Shown piece by piece: positions 1 to 7,110 of a DNA stretch of 11,783 nt. Position numbers and translations under genes: made by a program. Each line of letters begins with the position of its first letter. The first letter of the stretch is position 1. The stretch is taken from NCBI GenBank assembly GCA_944385265.1, contig CALWWO010000159.1:1-11783 (forward strand). Direction: 5' to 3'. The stretch is from an uncultured Oscillospiraceae bacterium (GTDB taxonomy: Bacteria; Bacillota_A; Clostridia; Oscillospirales; Oscillospiraceae). The notes under the pieces were generated by a model that was given only the letters and a program-made list of their open reading frames with translations, did not search any database and had not been told where the DNA came from.

Positions 1-57
1 CCACCGGACGCGCTCTTTGCAGCGAGAGAAAGCGCTGCCGAGGCGCGATATGTCATG
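1..57 (-). CDS. Probable 5' end of a further gene in the B12-regulated operon (partial, leaves window)
   Basis: An ATG at 55-57 overlaps the TGA stop (53-55) of the upstream ATPase/S-component gene as ATGA, the usual arrangement for translational coupling. The frame stays open to the window edge and begins M-T-Y-R-A-S-A-A-L-S-L-A-A-K-S-A-S-G. No Shine-Dalgarno sequence stands before it, which fits reinitiation by the ribosome finishing the previous gene. Only about 19 codons are visible, so the product cannot be named. Its place at the end of a cobalamin-riboswitch operon suggests corrinoid handling, but that is inference. A chance open frame is possible because the stretch is short. Confidence 0.4.
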
Positions 58-2800
58 AAAACGCTATACCGTACTTGATTTTTATCCTTTCTATTTTCCC
101 GATCATGGGACGGGACAGGAAAAACAGGAACAGGACCGTCGCCGCCGCGTGTATGATATCCATCGGAAGCCCCGTTGCAAACGACGCTAAAAGCATCGCT
201 GGCGTTATGATCTCCTGCGATGTCAGGACCGCCGCCGGATTCATTATACCGCCGTATATGACGACGGCGGCGAAAAAACCGAAAAGGCAGAGCGAAATGA
301 GGCTTTTTTTGACGCGACGGTAAAAGATCATGCCTGATAACGCGCCGACGGCTCCTGCGGCGAACATCTGCCACGGGGTCCAGCTCCCCTGCGAAAAGAG
401 CATATTCGACACAAGCATCGTCATCGCTCCGACGAACGCCCCCGCCTCCGCGCCGAGCGCCGCGCCCGCTATTATTACGACTGCAAGCACCGGCTTGAAC
501 TGCGGAAGCATGGAAAATGCGGCGCGTCCCGCTATCGCTATGGCGCATAGGGAGGCGATGAGGACAAGCTCGCGCGCACGCGGGCGCCGCCGCTCAAACG
601 CCGCGGCAAACGGGACGAATATCTCAAGTATGACGAGCATGCTCACAAGCAGGTATCTCCGCGCGCCGAAAAATGAAAGACCGAAATACACGGTGAGCGG
701 TACCGGTATAAAAACTGCCAAAACCGCAAAAAGGCGCTCCCTCCGCCGCGATTTGAGACGCGCCGTCTCATCCGGAGCGGCGCTTTTTGCGTATGCGTTT
801 TTCCCCGCAGCGCCATTGTCCTCTATGCCGGGACTTGGTTTTGAAGCGCCGGCTTTTGCGTGCGCATTATATCCCGCCGCGTCAGGTTTATGCTCGCGAC
901 AAATCGCCTTGCCGTTTTTCACGTTCGCGCCGTATCCTGCGCCGTCTTGTGCAGACTTGCCGCAGCATACCGCTCCGCTCCCTGTATGTGCGCTGTGCGC
1001 AGGCGGCGCTTTGCCGTCGCCGGTAATTGCGTGTTTTTCTGCTGAAGCGCCGTTATTTTCTTTGCATGGAGGACTTTCAGCGACGTTTTTATATCCCATA
1101 CAGGTCAAGCGATATCCGTCGCCGCTACATGCGCGTGTTTTGAGTTTTGCGCCGTCTCCCGTATGCGTGCAGTGGCATGTCATGCCGCTGCCGTCAAACT
1201 CGCCGTGCTCCGGAATACCGCCGCATATGGCGACGATATCATCCTCAGTTACGGCTTTGGGGCATACGAGGCGGGACATTTTCGCGGCTGAGGTGGTGTA
1301 AAAGCTGTTTTGAGAGAAAAACTCCGCCGGCGCGCCGGAGGATACTATTCCGCCGTCAAAAAGCATCGCGATCTTGTCGGCGTACATTGCGCAGAATTCT
1401 ATGTCATGGCTTACGATAATGATCGTCTTTCCCGCGCTCTGCAATTTTTTTAAAATACCGGCGAAGACGATCTTAGACTCGTTGTCGAGCCCCTTTGTCG
1501 GCTCGTCGCACAGTACGATATCGGGGTCTGCGAGCAGGATCTTGGAAAGCGCCGCCTTCTGCTGTTCGCCGCCGGACAGATCGTACGGGTGGCGGTCCAG
1601 AAGATGAGATACGCCGCACAGGGCGGAGACTTCCTCTATTTTTGAGACGTCGTGCGTTACGTCAAAAAGCTCGTCGCGGACCGACGCGTGCAGAAACAGC
1701 AACTTCGGATCCTGCGGCATCAGCGCCGCCCTGCCGTGCAGTATAACCTTGCCGCGATACGGTCTTTTTATACCGGCGAGCAGCGACAGCGTCGTGCTTT
1801 TCCCGGAGCCGTTGCCGCCGATGACGGTGGTAAACTCTCCTGCGCGGAAATTTATGTTCAGCCCGTTTAATACATCGGGCAGTTCTTTCCCGTATCGGAA
1901 ATACACGTCCGAAAGCTCAGCCGTCACGCTGCCAAAATGCGGCGCGGGGCGTAAGACAAGCGGGTAAAGCTCGTGCGTTTGTGCAAAATCCTCAAGCCAT
2001 GCCTTCCCCTCGGCAACTGTAAGCGGGCACGGCGCGCCGGAGGCAACGCGCGACCATATACGGCACGGGACGGGCATCGAGCGGAACATGCCGTGGTTTA
2101 TTTTCTTGAGCTGCAGCGCCGTTTCAAGCGGATTGCCGCAGGCTATTATCCTGCCGCCGTCCATCACGGCAAGCTTTGTGCAGACGGGCAAAAGCTCGTC
2201 AAGCCGGTGCTCGGTAATAATGACCGTAACGCCAAGCTCATGATTTAGCTTCAAAACGGCTGACAGAAATTCCGATGCGGCGATGGGGTCAAGGCGGCTT
2301 GTCGGCTCGTCCAATACCAGCACGGACGGCTGCATGACCATGACGGAGGCGAGATTCAAAAGCTGCTTCTGCCCGCCGGACAGCTTTTCCGTATCCATGC
2401 GGTACCAACCCTGTATACCGAAAAACGACGCCATCTCAGCCACGCGCCGCCTGATAACGCCCCTGTCCGTGCCGGTATTTTCAAGACCGAACGCAAGCTC
2501 GTGCCAGACCTTGTCCGTCACGAGCTGATTATCAGGATCCTGCATAACAAAGCCGACGGACGGAGTAAAGCCGTTTCCGCTGCCGAGAGTCTCGCCGCCG
2601 ACGGAGATATCGCCGTAAAAATTACCATAAGGCGCAAGCTCAGGCTTCAAATGGCGCAGAAGCGTCGTCTTGCCGCATCCGCTTGCACCGCATATCACGA
2701 CAAATTCGCCGCGCTCCACAGAGAGGGAGACGCCGTTTAGAGCGTTTACATTGCTGCCGCGGTAAGAAAAAGTCACGTCTCTAAGTTCAATGAACGCCAC
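53..2800 (-). CDS. ECF transporter fusion protein: two ATPase domains (A and A') plus C-terminal S component
   Basis: This 915-residue protein appears to carry three of the four parts of an energy-coupling factor importer. ATPase 1 has Walker A at 38-46 (GASGCGKTT), Q-loop at 86-93, signature LSGGQ at 140-144, Walker B ending DEP at 164-166 and switch His198. ATPase 2 has Walker A at 328-336 (GGNGSGKST), Q363, signature LSGGE at 408-412, Walker B ending DEP at 432-434 and His465. Residues about 505-685 form a low-complexity linker with ten Cys. Residues about 688-898 are strongly hydrophobic, with several membrane segments and an S-component-like stretch (QGSWTPWQMF, 804-813). Translation starts at GTG with AAAGGAGG seven bases upstream, inside the last 28 bases of ecfT. 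The riboswitch and DUF4430 neighbours make cobalamin or another corrinoid the likely substrate; this is inferred from context. Other ECF substrates, including cobalt, are not excluded. Confidence 0.9.
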   Translation of the reverse strand: MAFIELRDVTFSYRGSNVNALNGVSLSVERGEFVVICGASGCGKTTLLRHLKPELAPYGNFYGDISVGGETLGSGNGFTPSVGFVMQDPDNQLVTDKVWHELAFGLENTGTDRGVIRRRVAEMASFFGIQGWYRMDTEKLSGGQKQLLNLASVMVMQPSVLVLDEPTSRLDPIAASEFLSAVLKLNHELGVTVIITEHRLDELLPVCTKLAVMDGGRIIACGNPLETALQLKKINHGMFRSMPVPCRIWSRVASGAPCPLTVAEGKAWLEDFAQTHELYPLVLRPAPHFGSVTAELSDVYFRYGKELPDVLNGLNINFRAGEFTTVIGGNGSGKSTTLSLLAGIKRPYRGKVILHGRAALMPQDPKLLFLHASVRDELFDVTHDVSKIEEVSALCGVSHLLDRHPYDLSGGEQQKAALSKILLADPDIVLCDEPTKGLDNESKIVFAGILKKLQSAGKTIIIVSHDIEFCAMYADKIAMLFDGGIVSSGAPAEFFSQNSFYTTSAAKMSRLVCPKAVTEDDIVAICGGIPEHGEFDGSGMTCHCTHTGDGAKLKTRACSGDGYRLTCMGYKNVAESPPCKENNGASAEKHAITGDGKAPPAHSAHTGSGAVCCGKSAQDGAGYGANVKNGKAICREHKPDAAGYNAHAKAGASKPSPGIEDNGAAGKNAYAKSAAPDETARLKSRRRERLFAVLAVFIPVPLTVYFGLSFFGARRYLLVSMLVILEIFVPFAAAFERRRPRARELVLIASLCAIAIAGRAAFSMLPQFKPVLAVVIIAGAALGAEAGAFVGAMTMLVSNMLFSQGSWTPWQMFAAGAVGALSGMIFYRRVKKSLISLCLFGFFAAVVIYGGIMNPAAVLTSQEIITPAMLLASFATGLPMDIIHAAATVLFLFFLSRPMIGKIERIKIKYGIAFS

Positions 2801-3669
2801 TTCAAAGCCTCCTTTATTTCCGCAAAGGTGGGTATGAGATAAAATATCAAAAGTGAAGCAAAGGCGAAAATCGATCCGCCGGAGCAGCTTACCGAAAATA
2901 CGGGGAAATACTGCCAGCTAGCGTATCCGCATGCGGCTAAAACGGCAAACAGCCCGCCGGTAAAAGCAAAAACGACGGAATATATCCCGTCGCGGACGTC
3001 AAAGCGGTATAGCGAATACGAGGTGCGCCTGCCGCTTCCGTAAAGGCGCGCTTTCATGGAATCAGCAGTCTCAATGCCTGACTCCAGCGCCCAGGACGTC
3101 ACGGAGGAGACGACCGTAAACGCCATTCTAAGTTTTGCGCCGCGCCCGCCCTCACGATGCGCACAGCTCTGCACGTCCCACGTATCCCTCATACGCCGCA
3201 GGTATATAGGGATAAAGCGCAGCGTTATCGTTATAACAAGCGATACGGACGGCATTATACGACCGAACAGGCAGATTATCCTGTCAGAATCCATAACTGC
3301 GTTAAAGCAGATAAACCACATGACCGCAGAGCCCATCATCACGGCGGCAAACGCGCCGTAGACGATCGATTCAAGCGTCAGCGGATTGCCGTCGGGGAAA
3401 TACGCGAGTATCGTAGCCCCGCTGTGATTGAACAGCGGATTCAGCAGCGAGGTGAAGAGCATTATGGGCGCGATAAACAGCATGCGCCGTAAAAGCGCCT
3501 TGCCGCCGCAGAGGAGCGCCGCGTACAGAGCGGCGCAGAGAAAGGATATTATAAGGCAGACGGGATGTGTAAAAAACATCGTAAAAATAAGCGCAAGAGC
3601 AAAATATGAAAAGCTCACACCGGGGTGAAGCTCGTAAAATACGCCTCTTACAGCGCCTTTTTTCCGCAT
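2773..3669 (-). CDS. ecfT: ECF transporter transmembrane component (EcfT/CbiQ family)
   Basis: EcfT is the membrane scaffold that links the ATPases to the S component. The 298-residue product has an N-terminal hydrophobic block (about 20-80), further membrane segments at about 103-125 and 137-155, a charged cytoplasmic region and C-terminal hydrophobic segments (about 228-282). The coupling-helix motif reads SMKARLYG at 204-211, close to the family's SM-x-ARG-YG but with Leu for the first Gly. An in-frame ATG lies seven codons upstream at 3690. I chose 3669 because GGAG sits five bases before it, whereas 3690 has no good site. It follows the DUF4430 lipoprotein by 33 bases and its end overlaps the ATPase fusion by 28 bases, so the two are probably coupled. 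No separate S gene is present; the S part is in the fusion. Confidence 0.88.
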   Translation of the reverse strand: MRKKGAVRGVFYELHPGVSFSYFALALIFTMFFTHPVCLIISFLCAALYAALLCGGKALLRRMLFIAPIMLFTSLLNPLFNHSGATILAYFPDGNPLTLESIVYGAFAAVMMGSAVMWFICFNAVMDSDRIICLFGRIMPSVSLVITITLRFIPIYLRRMRDTWDVQSCAHREGGRGAKLRMAFTVVSSVTSWALESGIETADSMKARLYGSGRRTSYSLYRFDVRDGIYSVVFAFTGGLFAVLAACGYASWQYFPVFSVSCSGGSIFAFASLLIFYLIPTFAEIKEALKWRSLNLET

Positions 3670-3702
3670 AACGTCTCCTTTCCGCCGCATAAGGGAAATG
3701 CT

Positions 3703-4206
3703 TTAAAATTCACCGGCGCGATTTTCGGACTGCTCGCCCGCCTCGCACGCGTAAAAAAATTCGATGGCGTCGCCGTCCTCAACGAGCTGCGAGGAGGCGC
3801 CGACCGACGGGACAGAGCCGTTTACCGAATATTTCCAGCCGGATTCGGCTCCGCAGTCAAATTCGTACAGATTGCCTATCCCTTCGATATACGCCGTGTT
3901 GAAAACCGGAGAAGTCGAATATTCCATATGGATGCCGTTTTCCCTCACGGCAGTCAGCAAAATATCAAAAACGCTCTCACCCTCGGCAAAGGAGACGGAA
4001 TAATCGTCCAGCAAAACGCCGTTTTCCGGTATGAGAGAGAGCTTTGACGGATCGAGTTCGTCGATATTTTCCAGAATATCGCCGCACGTTATTTTTATCG
4101 TGCAGGCGTACTTGTCCTCCCCGCCCTCTCCGGCGGGGGAGCAACCGCTGAGGATGAGAAAAAAGGAGAGGACAATGAGCGCAACACTTTTTTTAAGCGT
4201 GTTCAT
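3703..4206 (-). CDS. DUF4430 (transcobalamin C-terminal-like) lipoprotein
   Basis: A 167-residue exported lipoprotein. The N-terminus has two lysines, a hydrophobic core and a lipobox LSGC with Cys22 as the predicted lipid-bearing residue. Residues about 35-153 match the DUF4430 pattern: a beta strand (CTIKIT), a Leu-rich 'ENGVLLDDYSVSF' strand, a helix after 'EGESVFDILL', then 'SGWKYSVNG' (122-130) and a 'VEDGDAIEFFY' ending (142-152). This fold is related to the C-terminal domain of animal transcobalamin and intrinsic factor, which covers one face of B12. The start lies four bases after the previous stop and has only a weak ribosome site, so translation is probably coupled. Behind a B12 riboswitch and before ecfT, a role as surface corrinoid-binding partner of the importer is likely; direct binding is inferred. 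Confidence 0.85.
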   Translation of the reverse strand: MNTLKKSVALIVLSFFLILSGCSPAGEGGEDKYACTIKITCGDILENIDELDPSKLSLIPENGVLLDDYSVSFAEGESVFDILLTAVRENGIHMEYSTSPVFNTAYIEGIGNLYEFDCGAESGWKYSVNGSVPSVGASSQLVEDGDAIEFFYACEAGEQSENRAGEF

Positions 4207-4210
4207 ATGC

Positions 4211-5173
4211 TTATTTCTTTTTTCTGAATATTACGAAAAGCACCACGAATACGGCGGCACCGATGATCACCCATACATAGACGGGTATATCGCCGCCGAC
4301 AGTCTGCTCCGTCTCTGCTTCAGGCTGTTCTGCTTCTGCTTCAGATTGATCTGCGGCAGAGCTGTCTGCTCCCTCGCTTGAAACGGATTCGCTGCTTTCG
4401 GAGGAGGTATCGGACAGATCAGCTGCGTCCTCAACTATCACCGTGCAGTATGCCGGCACGATGACAGTGTCGGCGGTTTTTGCGATAACGGTATATGTGC
4501 CCGCCTCTTCAAAGGTGAGCGTTACGCTTCCGTTTTCGACAGCGCCGGAGATATCGGTCTCGCTTCCGTCTTCAGCCAGAACGGAGACCGCGGCGCTGTC
4601 ACAGTCGATCTCGATCTGATTCCACGACTCGTCATATGCGTACGCCTTCAGCGCAAGCGTGACGGCTTCGCCTGCAGCGGCGGTGATCTCGGAATTTTCA
4701 AACCAAGCGTACATGTCGGAATAATTTGCAGTATCGGAATAGATAAACGCCGCGACTGCGTCGCCGTCGGCGATCAGATCGCGTGCGGACGTAGCTGATA
4801 CGTTGTTTATATAATATCCAAACGCCCCGCTCTCATCGCCCCACAGCTTCGCGACGGAGAGACCGTAATCGCCCTCGTATGACGAGTACGCGCCGACGCC
4901 ATCCGGGCAGAGGGCAGCGTGGATCGCCATAAAAGCGTCGTTTAACGTAAGTGTGCCGTCCCCATCTTCATCAGTTACTTCGACGGCGCTGCCTGTGATA
5001 AGCTTGCCGTCAGCGTCTTCTGCAAATTCACCGGCGACTGCGACTGCCGCGTATATCGTGACGGGCTCGCCGTCCCATGCAGCCTCGGCTGAATCTTCGC
5101 CTGCGGCGAAAGCGGTGAACGGAGCTGCGATAGAAAGCAGCACGGCAAGGGTAAGGGGTATAAGTTTTTTCAT
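4211..5173 (-). CDS. Membrane-anchored surface protein with DUF4430-like segment, EF-hand-like loop and Ig-like domain
   Basis: A 320-residue exported protein. Residues 1-24 are a signal peptide ending AFAA. Residues about 36-146 resemble a DUF4430 domain: an opening strand, a 'GAFGYYINNV' motif (117-125) and a closing 'IADGDAVAAFIY' (134-145). Inserted in it is a canonical EF-hand loop, D68-x-D70-x-D72-G73 with L75 and D79, suggesting calcium binding. Residues about 160-250 look like a bacterial Ig-like domain ('EAGTYTVIAKT'). A Ser/Glu/Ala-rich spacer (about 252-292) leads to one C-terminal membrane helix (about 297-316) and RKKK. No LPXTG sorting motif is visible, so it is held by the helix. 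AGGAG stands nine bases before the ATG; the gene begins 16 bases after the propeller gene. It probably projects from the membrane and cooperates with the DUF4430 lipoprotein. Confidence 0.75.
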   Translation of the reverse strand: MKKLIPLTLAVLLSIAAPFTAFAAGEDSAEAAWDGEPVTIYAAVAVAGEFAEDADGKLITGSAVEVTDEDGDGTLTLNDAFMAIHAALCPDGVGAYSSYEGDYGLSVAKLWGDESGAFGYYINNVSATSARDLIADGDAVAAFIYSDTANYSDMYAWFENSEITAAAGEAVTLALKAYAYDESWNQIEIDCDSAAVSVLAEDGSETDISGAVENGSVTLTFEEAGTYTVIAKTADTVIVPAYCTVIVEDAADLSDTSSESSESVSSEGADSSAADQSEAEAEQPEAETEQTVGGDIPVYVWVIIGAAVFVVLFVIFRKKK

Positions 5174-5189
5174 TTTTTACATCTCCTGT

Positions 5190-6446
5190 TCATTTTGTTG
5201 AAAGCGCGAATATATATCCGCTGTCGTTTGAATAGTATATAGTCCCGCCGTAAGAGCACACCGGCGCGGAAAGGCAGTACTGCCCGTATCCTTCGGCGGG
5301 GAAGAGCGACGACGCCGACATCCTCTCTCTGAAAATATCGGCTTTTATTACGGTGATCCCGCCGGGCGGCGCATTCAAAGCCGCGTAGATATAAGCGCAC
5401 CCGTCTTTTTCAACATACGCGTCGGAAAGAAGCATCGCAGCCTGCGGATAAGCGCCCACATCCACTGATGCGACGATCTCCATGGAGGATAGCTCTATCA
5501 TCTGCACCGATCCTGACGATACGCCCGCAAATGCGTATCCGCCGTATATCACAGGGGGAGCCGTACACTCCCCGCCAAGCTGCACGGAGCGGATATCGGA
5601 AAACATGCCGTCGTCTATTGCGGCTGAATACAAAACGCCGGGCTTGGAGACGACATATATACGATCGTCAAAATACACAGCGGCGGAGCGCCCGTCGCCC
5701 TCGACCGCAAGCAAGTCGCGAATCTCTCCCGTTTTCGGGTCGAACGACATGACACGGCTTTCGGCGGCATCGTTTGCGGGAGATTCACCGTTATCCGACG
5801 GGACGACTACGTATCCGCCCGCTTCGACCGCGCCGGCGAAATAAAATCCGCCTTTGCTCGTATATGATGCGATCTCGTTGCCGTCAAAATCGAGAAACAC
5901 AAAATCGGCGCCCCCCGTCTCACCGTTCCAGAAGCCGGTGCATATATATTCATCGGTGCACATCACAGGGGACAGCGCCTGCCCGCCGAGAGGATTTTCA
6001 TAGACCCACAGCGTTTCAAGCGTTTCAAAATCAACCGCCTGTACCACGCCGCCGTCAGTCGCGACGTAAAGCACCCCGCCTTCATACGCCGGGGATACGG
6101 AGCTGTGATTGCTGCCTGAATGAAGCTGCGCCGACAGCGCTAAATTTCCTGTTTCGCCGTCTATTTTGTACAGCGTATCACCGGAAAAGGTGACAATAAA
6201 GCCGTCGATGTATAGAAGCCCGGCTGTGCGCGCTCCTGCGTCGAAAGTCCAGTCAAGCGACGTGCCCGACGCACTTTTCGGCGTTTCAGAATGCGTCACG
6301 GCGATGTTTCCTGCCGTCCCACGAAAGCTGGTCCAGCCGCTTTCACCGGCGTATATATCCCAGTCGGGAGCCTCATACGCCTTACACGACGACAAGCATA
6401 CGCATAAAGCGAGCGCCGCGGCAAATGTAGAAAATGATTTTTTCAA
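5190..6446 (-). CDS. PQQ-like beta-propeller lipoprotein, first gene of the B12-regulated operon
   Basis: A 418-residue exported lipoprotein. The chosen start is a TTG at 6444-6446, preceded by GGCGGTGAT four bases upstream; it gives a textbook signal peptide (MKKSFSTFAAALAL) with lipobox LSSC and Cys21. An upstream in-frame TTG at 6464 would add six residues and has no ribosome site. The mature part is made of repeated beta-strand units such as 'GGVLYVATDGGVVQAVD' (about 123-139), 'DRIYVVSKPGVLYSAA' (about 261-276) and 'GGTIYYSNDSGYIFAL' (about 400-415), the pattern of PQQ/WD40-like beta propellers. It lies directly behind the cobalamin riboswitch. No enzyme signature is seen, and PQQ itself need not bind. 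A structural or corrinoid-capturing role on the cell surface is the working guess. Confidence 0.8.
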   Translation of the reverse strand: MKKSFSTFAAALALCVCLSSCKAYEAPDWDIYAGESGWTSFRGTAGNIAVTHSETPKSASGTSLDWTFDAGARTAGLLYIDGFIVTFSGDTLYKIDGETGNLALSAQLHSGSNHSSVSPAYEGGVLYVATDGGVVQAVDFETLETLWVYENPLGGQALSPVMCTDEYICTGFWNGETGGADFVFLDFDGNEIASYTSKGGFYFAGAVEAGGYVVVPSDNGESPANDAAESRVMSFDPKTGEIRDLLAVEGDGRSAAVYFDDRIYVVSKPGVLYSAAIDDGMFSDIRSVQLGGECTAPPVIYGGYAFAGVSSGSVQMIELSSMEIVASVDVGAYPQAAMLLSDAYVEKDGCAYIYAALNAPPGGITVIKADIFRERMSASSLFPAEGYGQYCLSAPVCSYGGTIYYSNDSGYIFALSTK

Positions 6447-6483
6447 GAGATCACCGCCATACAAAGCTTTTAAACAGGCAAAT

Positions 6484-6515
6484 AAAAAAGGTCTGCGCCG
6501 AAAAAGGGCAGACCT
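6484..6515 (-). terminator. Intrinsic terminator of the riboswitch expression platform
   Basis: On the minus strand an 8-bp perfect stem (arm 6508-6515 pairing with 6489-6496, AGGTCTGC-type) closes an 11-base loop region and is followed at once by a run of T (complement of the A run 6484-6489). It lies between the B12 aptamer and the first start codon, so ligand-dependent premature termination is the likely mechanism. I could not identify the competing antiterminator with confidence. Confidence 0.88.
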
Positions 6516-6562
6516 ATACTGCTGATAAGCATATAAATCTTCCGGTTCCGGCAGAAGACGAG

Positions 6563-6674
6563 ACTGCTTCCATGTATCTGACTTATCCTCCGAAAAAGAG
6601 ACTTCACAGTGACCGACTCGCCGGGATTTTCACCCGATTCCATGCTCTGCCGCCATAGGCGCAGACGAAGCAGC
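6563..6674 (-). promoter_or_regulatory. Cobalamin riboswitch aptamer
   Basis: The minus-strand RNA carries the hallmarks of a B12 aptamer. There is a core stretch GGTGAAAATCCC (6623-6634), then CGGTCACTGTGA (6604-6615), then a B12-box-like AAGTCAGATACATGG (6570-6584). The ends pair as P1: GCTGCTTC (6667-6674) with GAAGCAGT (6563-6570), eight pairs including one G-U. It starts about 13 bases after the predicted transcription start and is followed by a terminator, so binding of cobalamin should switch off the downstream transporter operon. Whether it prefers adenosyl- or other cobalamins cannot be told by eye. Confidence 0.93.
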
Positions 6675-6693
6675 CTGTTGTTTGATTACATGA

Positions 6694-6722
6694 AATATAG
6701 CATGGTTTGAGGACGTTGTCAA
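6694..6722 (-). promoter_or_regulatory. Sigma-70-type promoter of the B12-regulated operon
   Basis: Minus-strand -35 TTGACA (6717-6722), a spacer of exactly 17 bases and -10 TATATT (6694-6699). The -35 is perfect and the -10 has one mismatch. Transcription would begin near 6687, just before the riboswitch. Confidence 0.85.
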
Positions 6723-6740
6723 TTATCGTGCAAAAATCGC

Positions 6741-6770
6741 TTGACCAAAGCATGGCATAAATGATATAGT
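6741..6770 (+). promoter_or_regulatory. Divergent promoter for the ACT/DUF711 operon
   Basis: Plus-strand -35 TTGACC (6741-6746), 18-base spacer and extended -10 TG-A-TATAGT (6762-6770). It lies 18 bases from the -35 of the opposing riboswitch promoter. The expected transcript starts near 6777, leaving a short leader with the GGGAGG site for the ACT gene. Confidence 0.75.
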
Positions 6771-6801
6771 CGAAAAAAACGTATTTACGGGAGGATTTTC
6801 A

Positions 6802-7071
6802 ATGCGAGCAATAGTTTCGGTTGTCGGAAAAGACAGAGTGGGTATCATATCGTCCGTCTGCGGTATGCTCTCAGAAAAAGAGATCAATATCCTTGATATA
6901 AGCCAGACGATACTTCAGGAATATTTTACGATGATAATGCTTGTGGACATATCAAAAAGCAAGGTGCCGTTTGCAGAGCTTATAAAGGAGATCGAGCAGA
7001 TGGGCAAGGATCAGGGGCTTGAGATACACATGCAGAGATCTGAGATTTTTGAGGCAATGCACAGGATATAG
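6802..7071 (+). CDS. ACT-domain protein, UPF0237 family
   Basis: An 89-residue protein that consists of one ACT domain. It has the opening strand (MRAIVSVVGKDRVGI), the Gly-Ile turn after the first strand, a helix with 'SSVCGMLSEKEINILDISQT', and a second strand 'FTMIMLVDIS' before the second helix. ACT domains usually bind amino acids or related small molecules and regulate partner proteins; the ligand here is unknown. The length equals that of known UPF0237 proteins. GGGAGG lies seven bases before the ATG. The DUF711 gene starts 39 bases downstream on the same transcript, the conserved Firmicutes pairing, so the ACT protein may regulate or assist that protein. It is cytoplasmic; no signal or membrane segment is seen. 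Confidence 0.92.
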   Translation: MRAIVSVVGKDRVGIISSVCGMLSEKEINILDISQTILQEYFTMIMLVDISKSKVPFAELIKEIEQMGKDQGLEIHMQRSEIFEAMHRI

Positions 7072-7110
7072 ACAGTATAGTGCCGCACGCGCGGCGGAAT
7101 GGAGACGGTT

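Noticed and set aside
330..1301. 323-codon open frame on the plus strand
   Set aside because: It lies wholly opposite the ATPase/S-component gene, whose motifs are clear. High-GC codon bias on the other strand explains the open frame; its translation is Pro/Ala/Ser-rich with no motif.
6462..6464. TTG at 6464 as start of the propeller lipoprotein
   Set aside because: It lacks a ribosome site and would put MYGGDL before a normal signal peptide; the TTG at 6446 has GGCGGTGAT just upstream.
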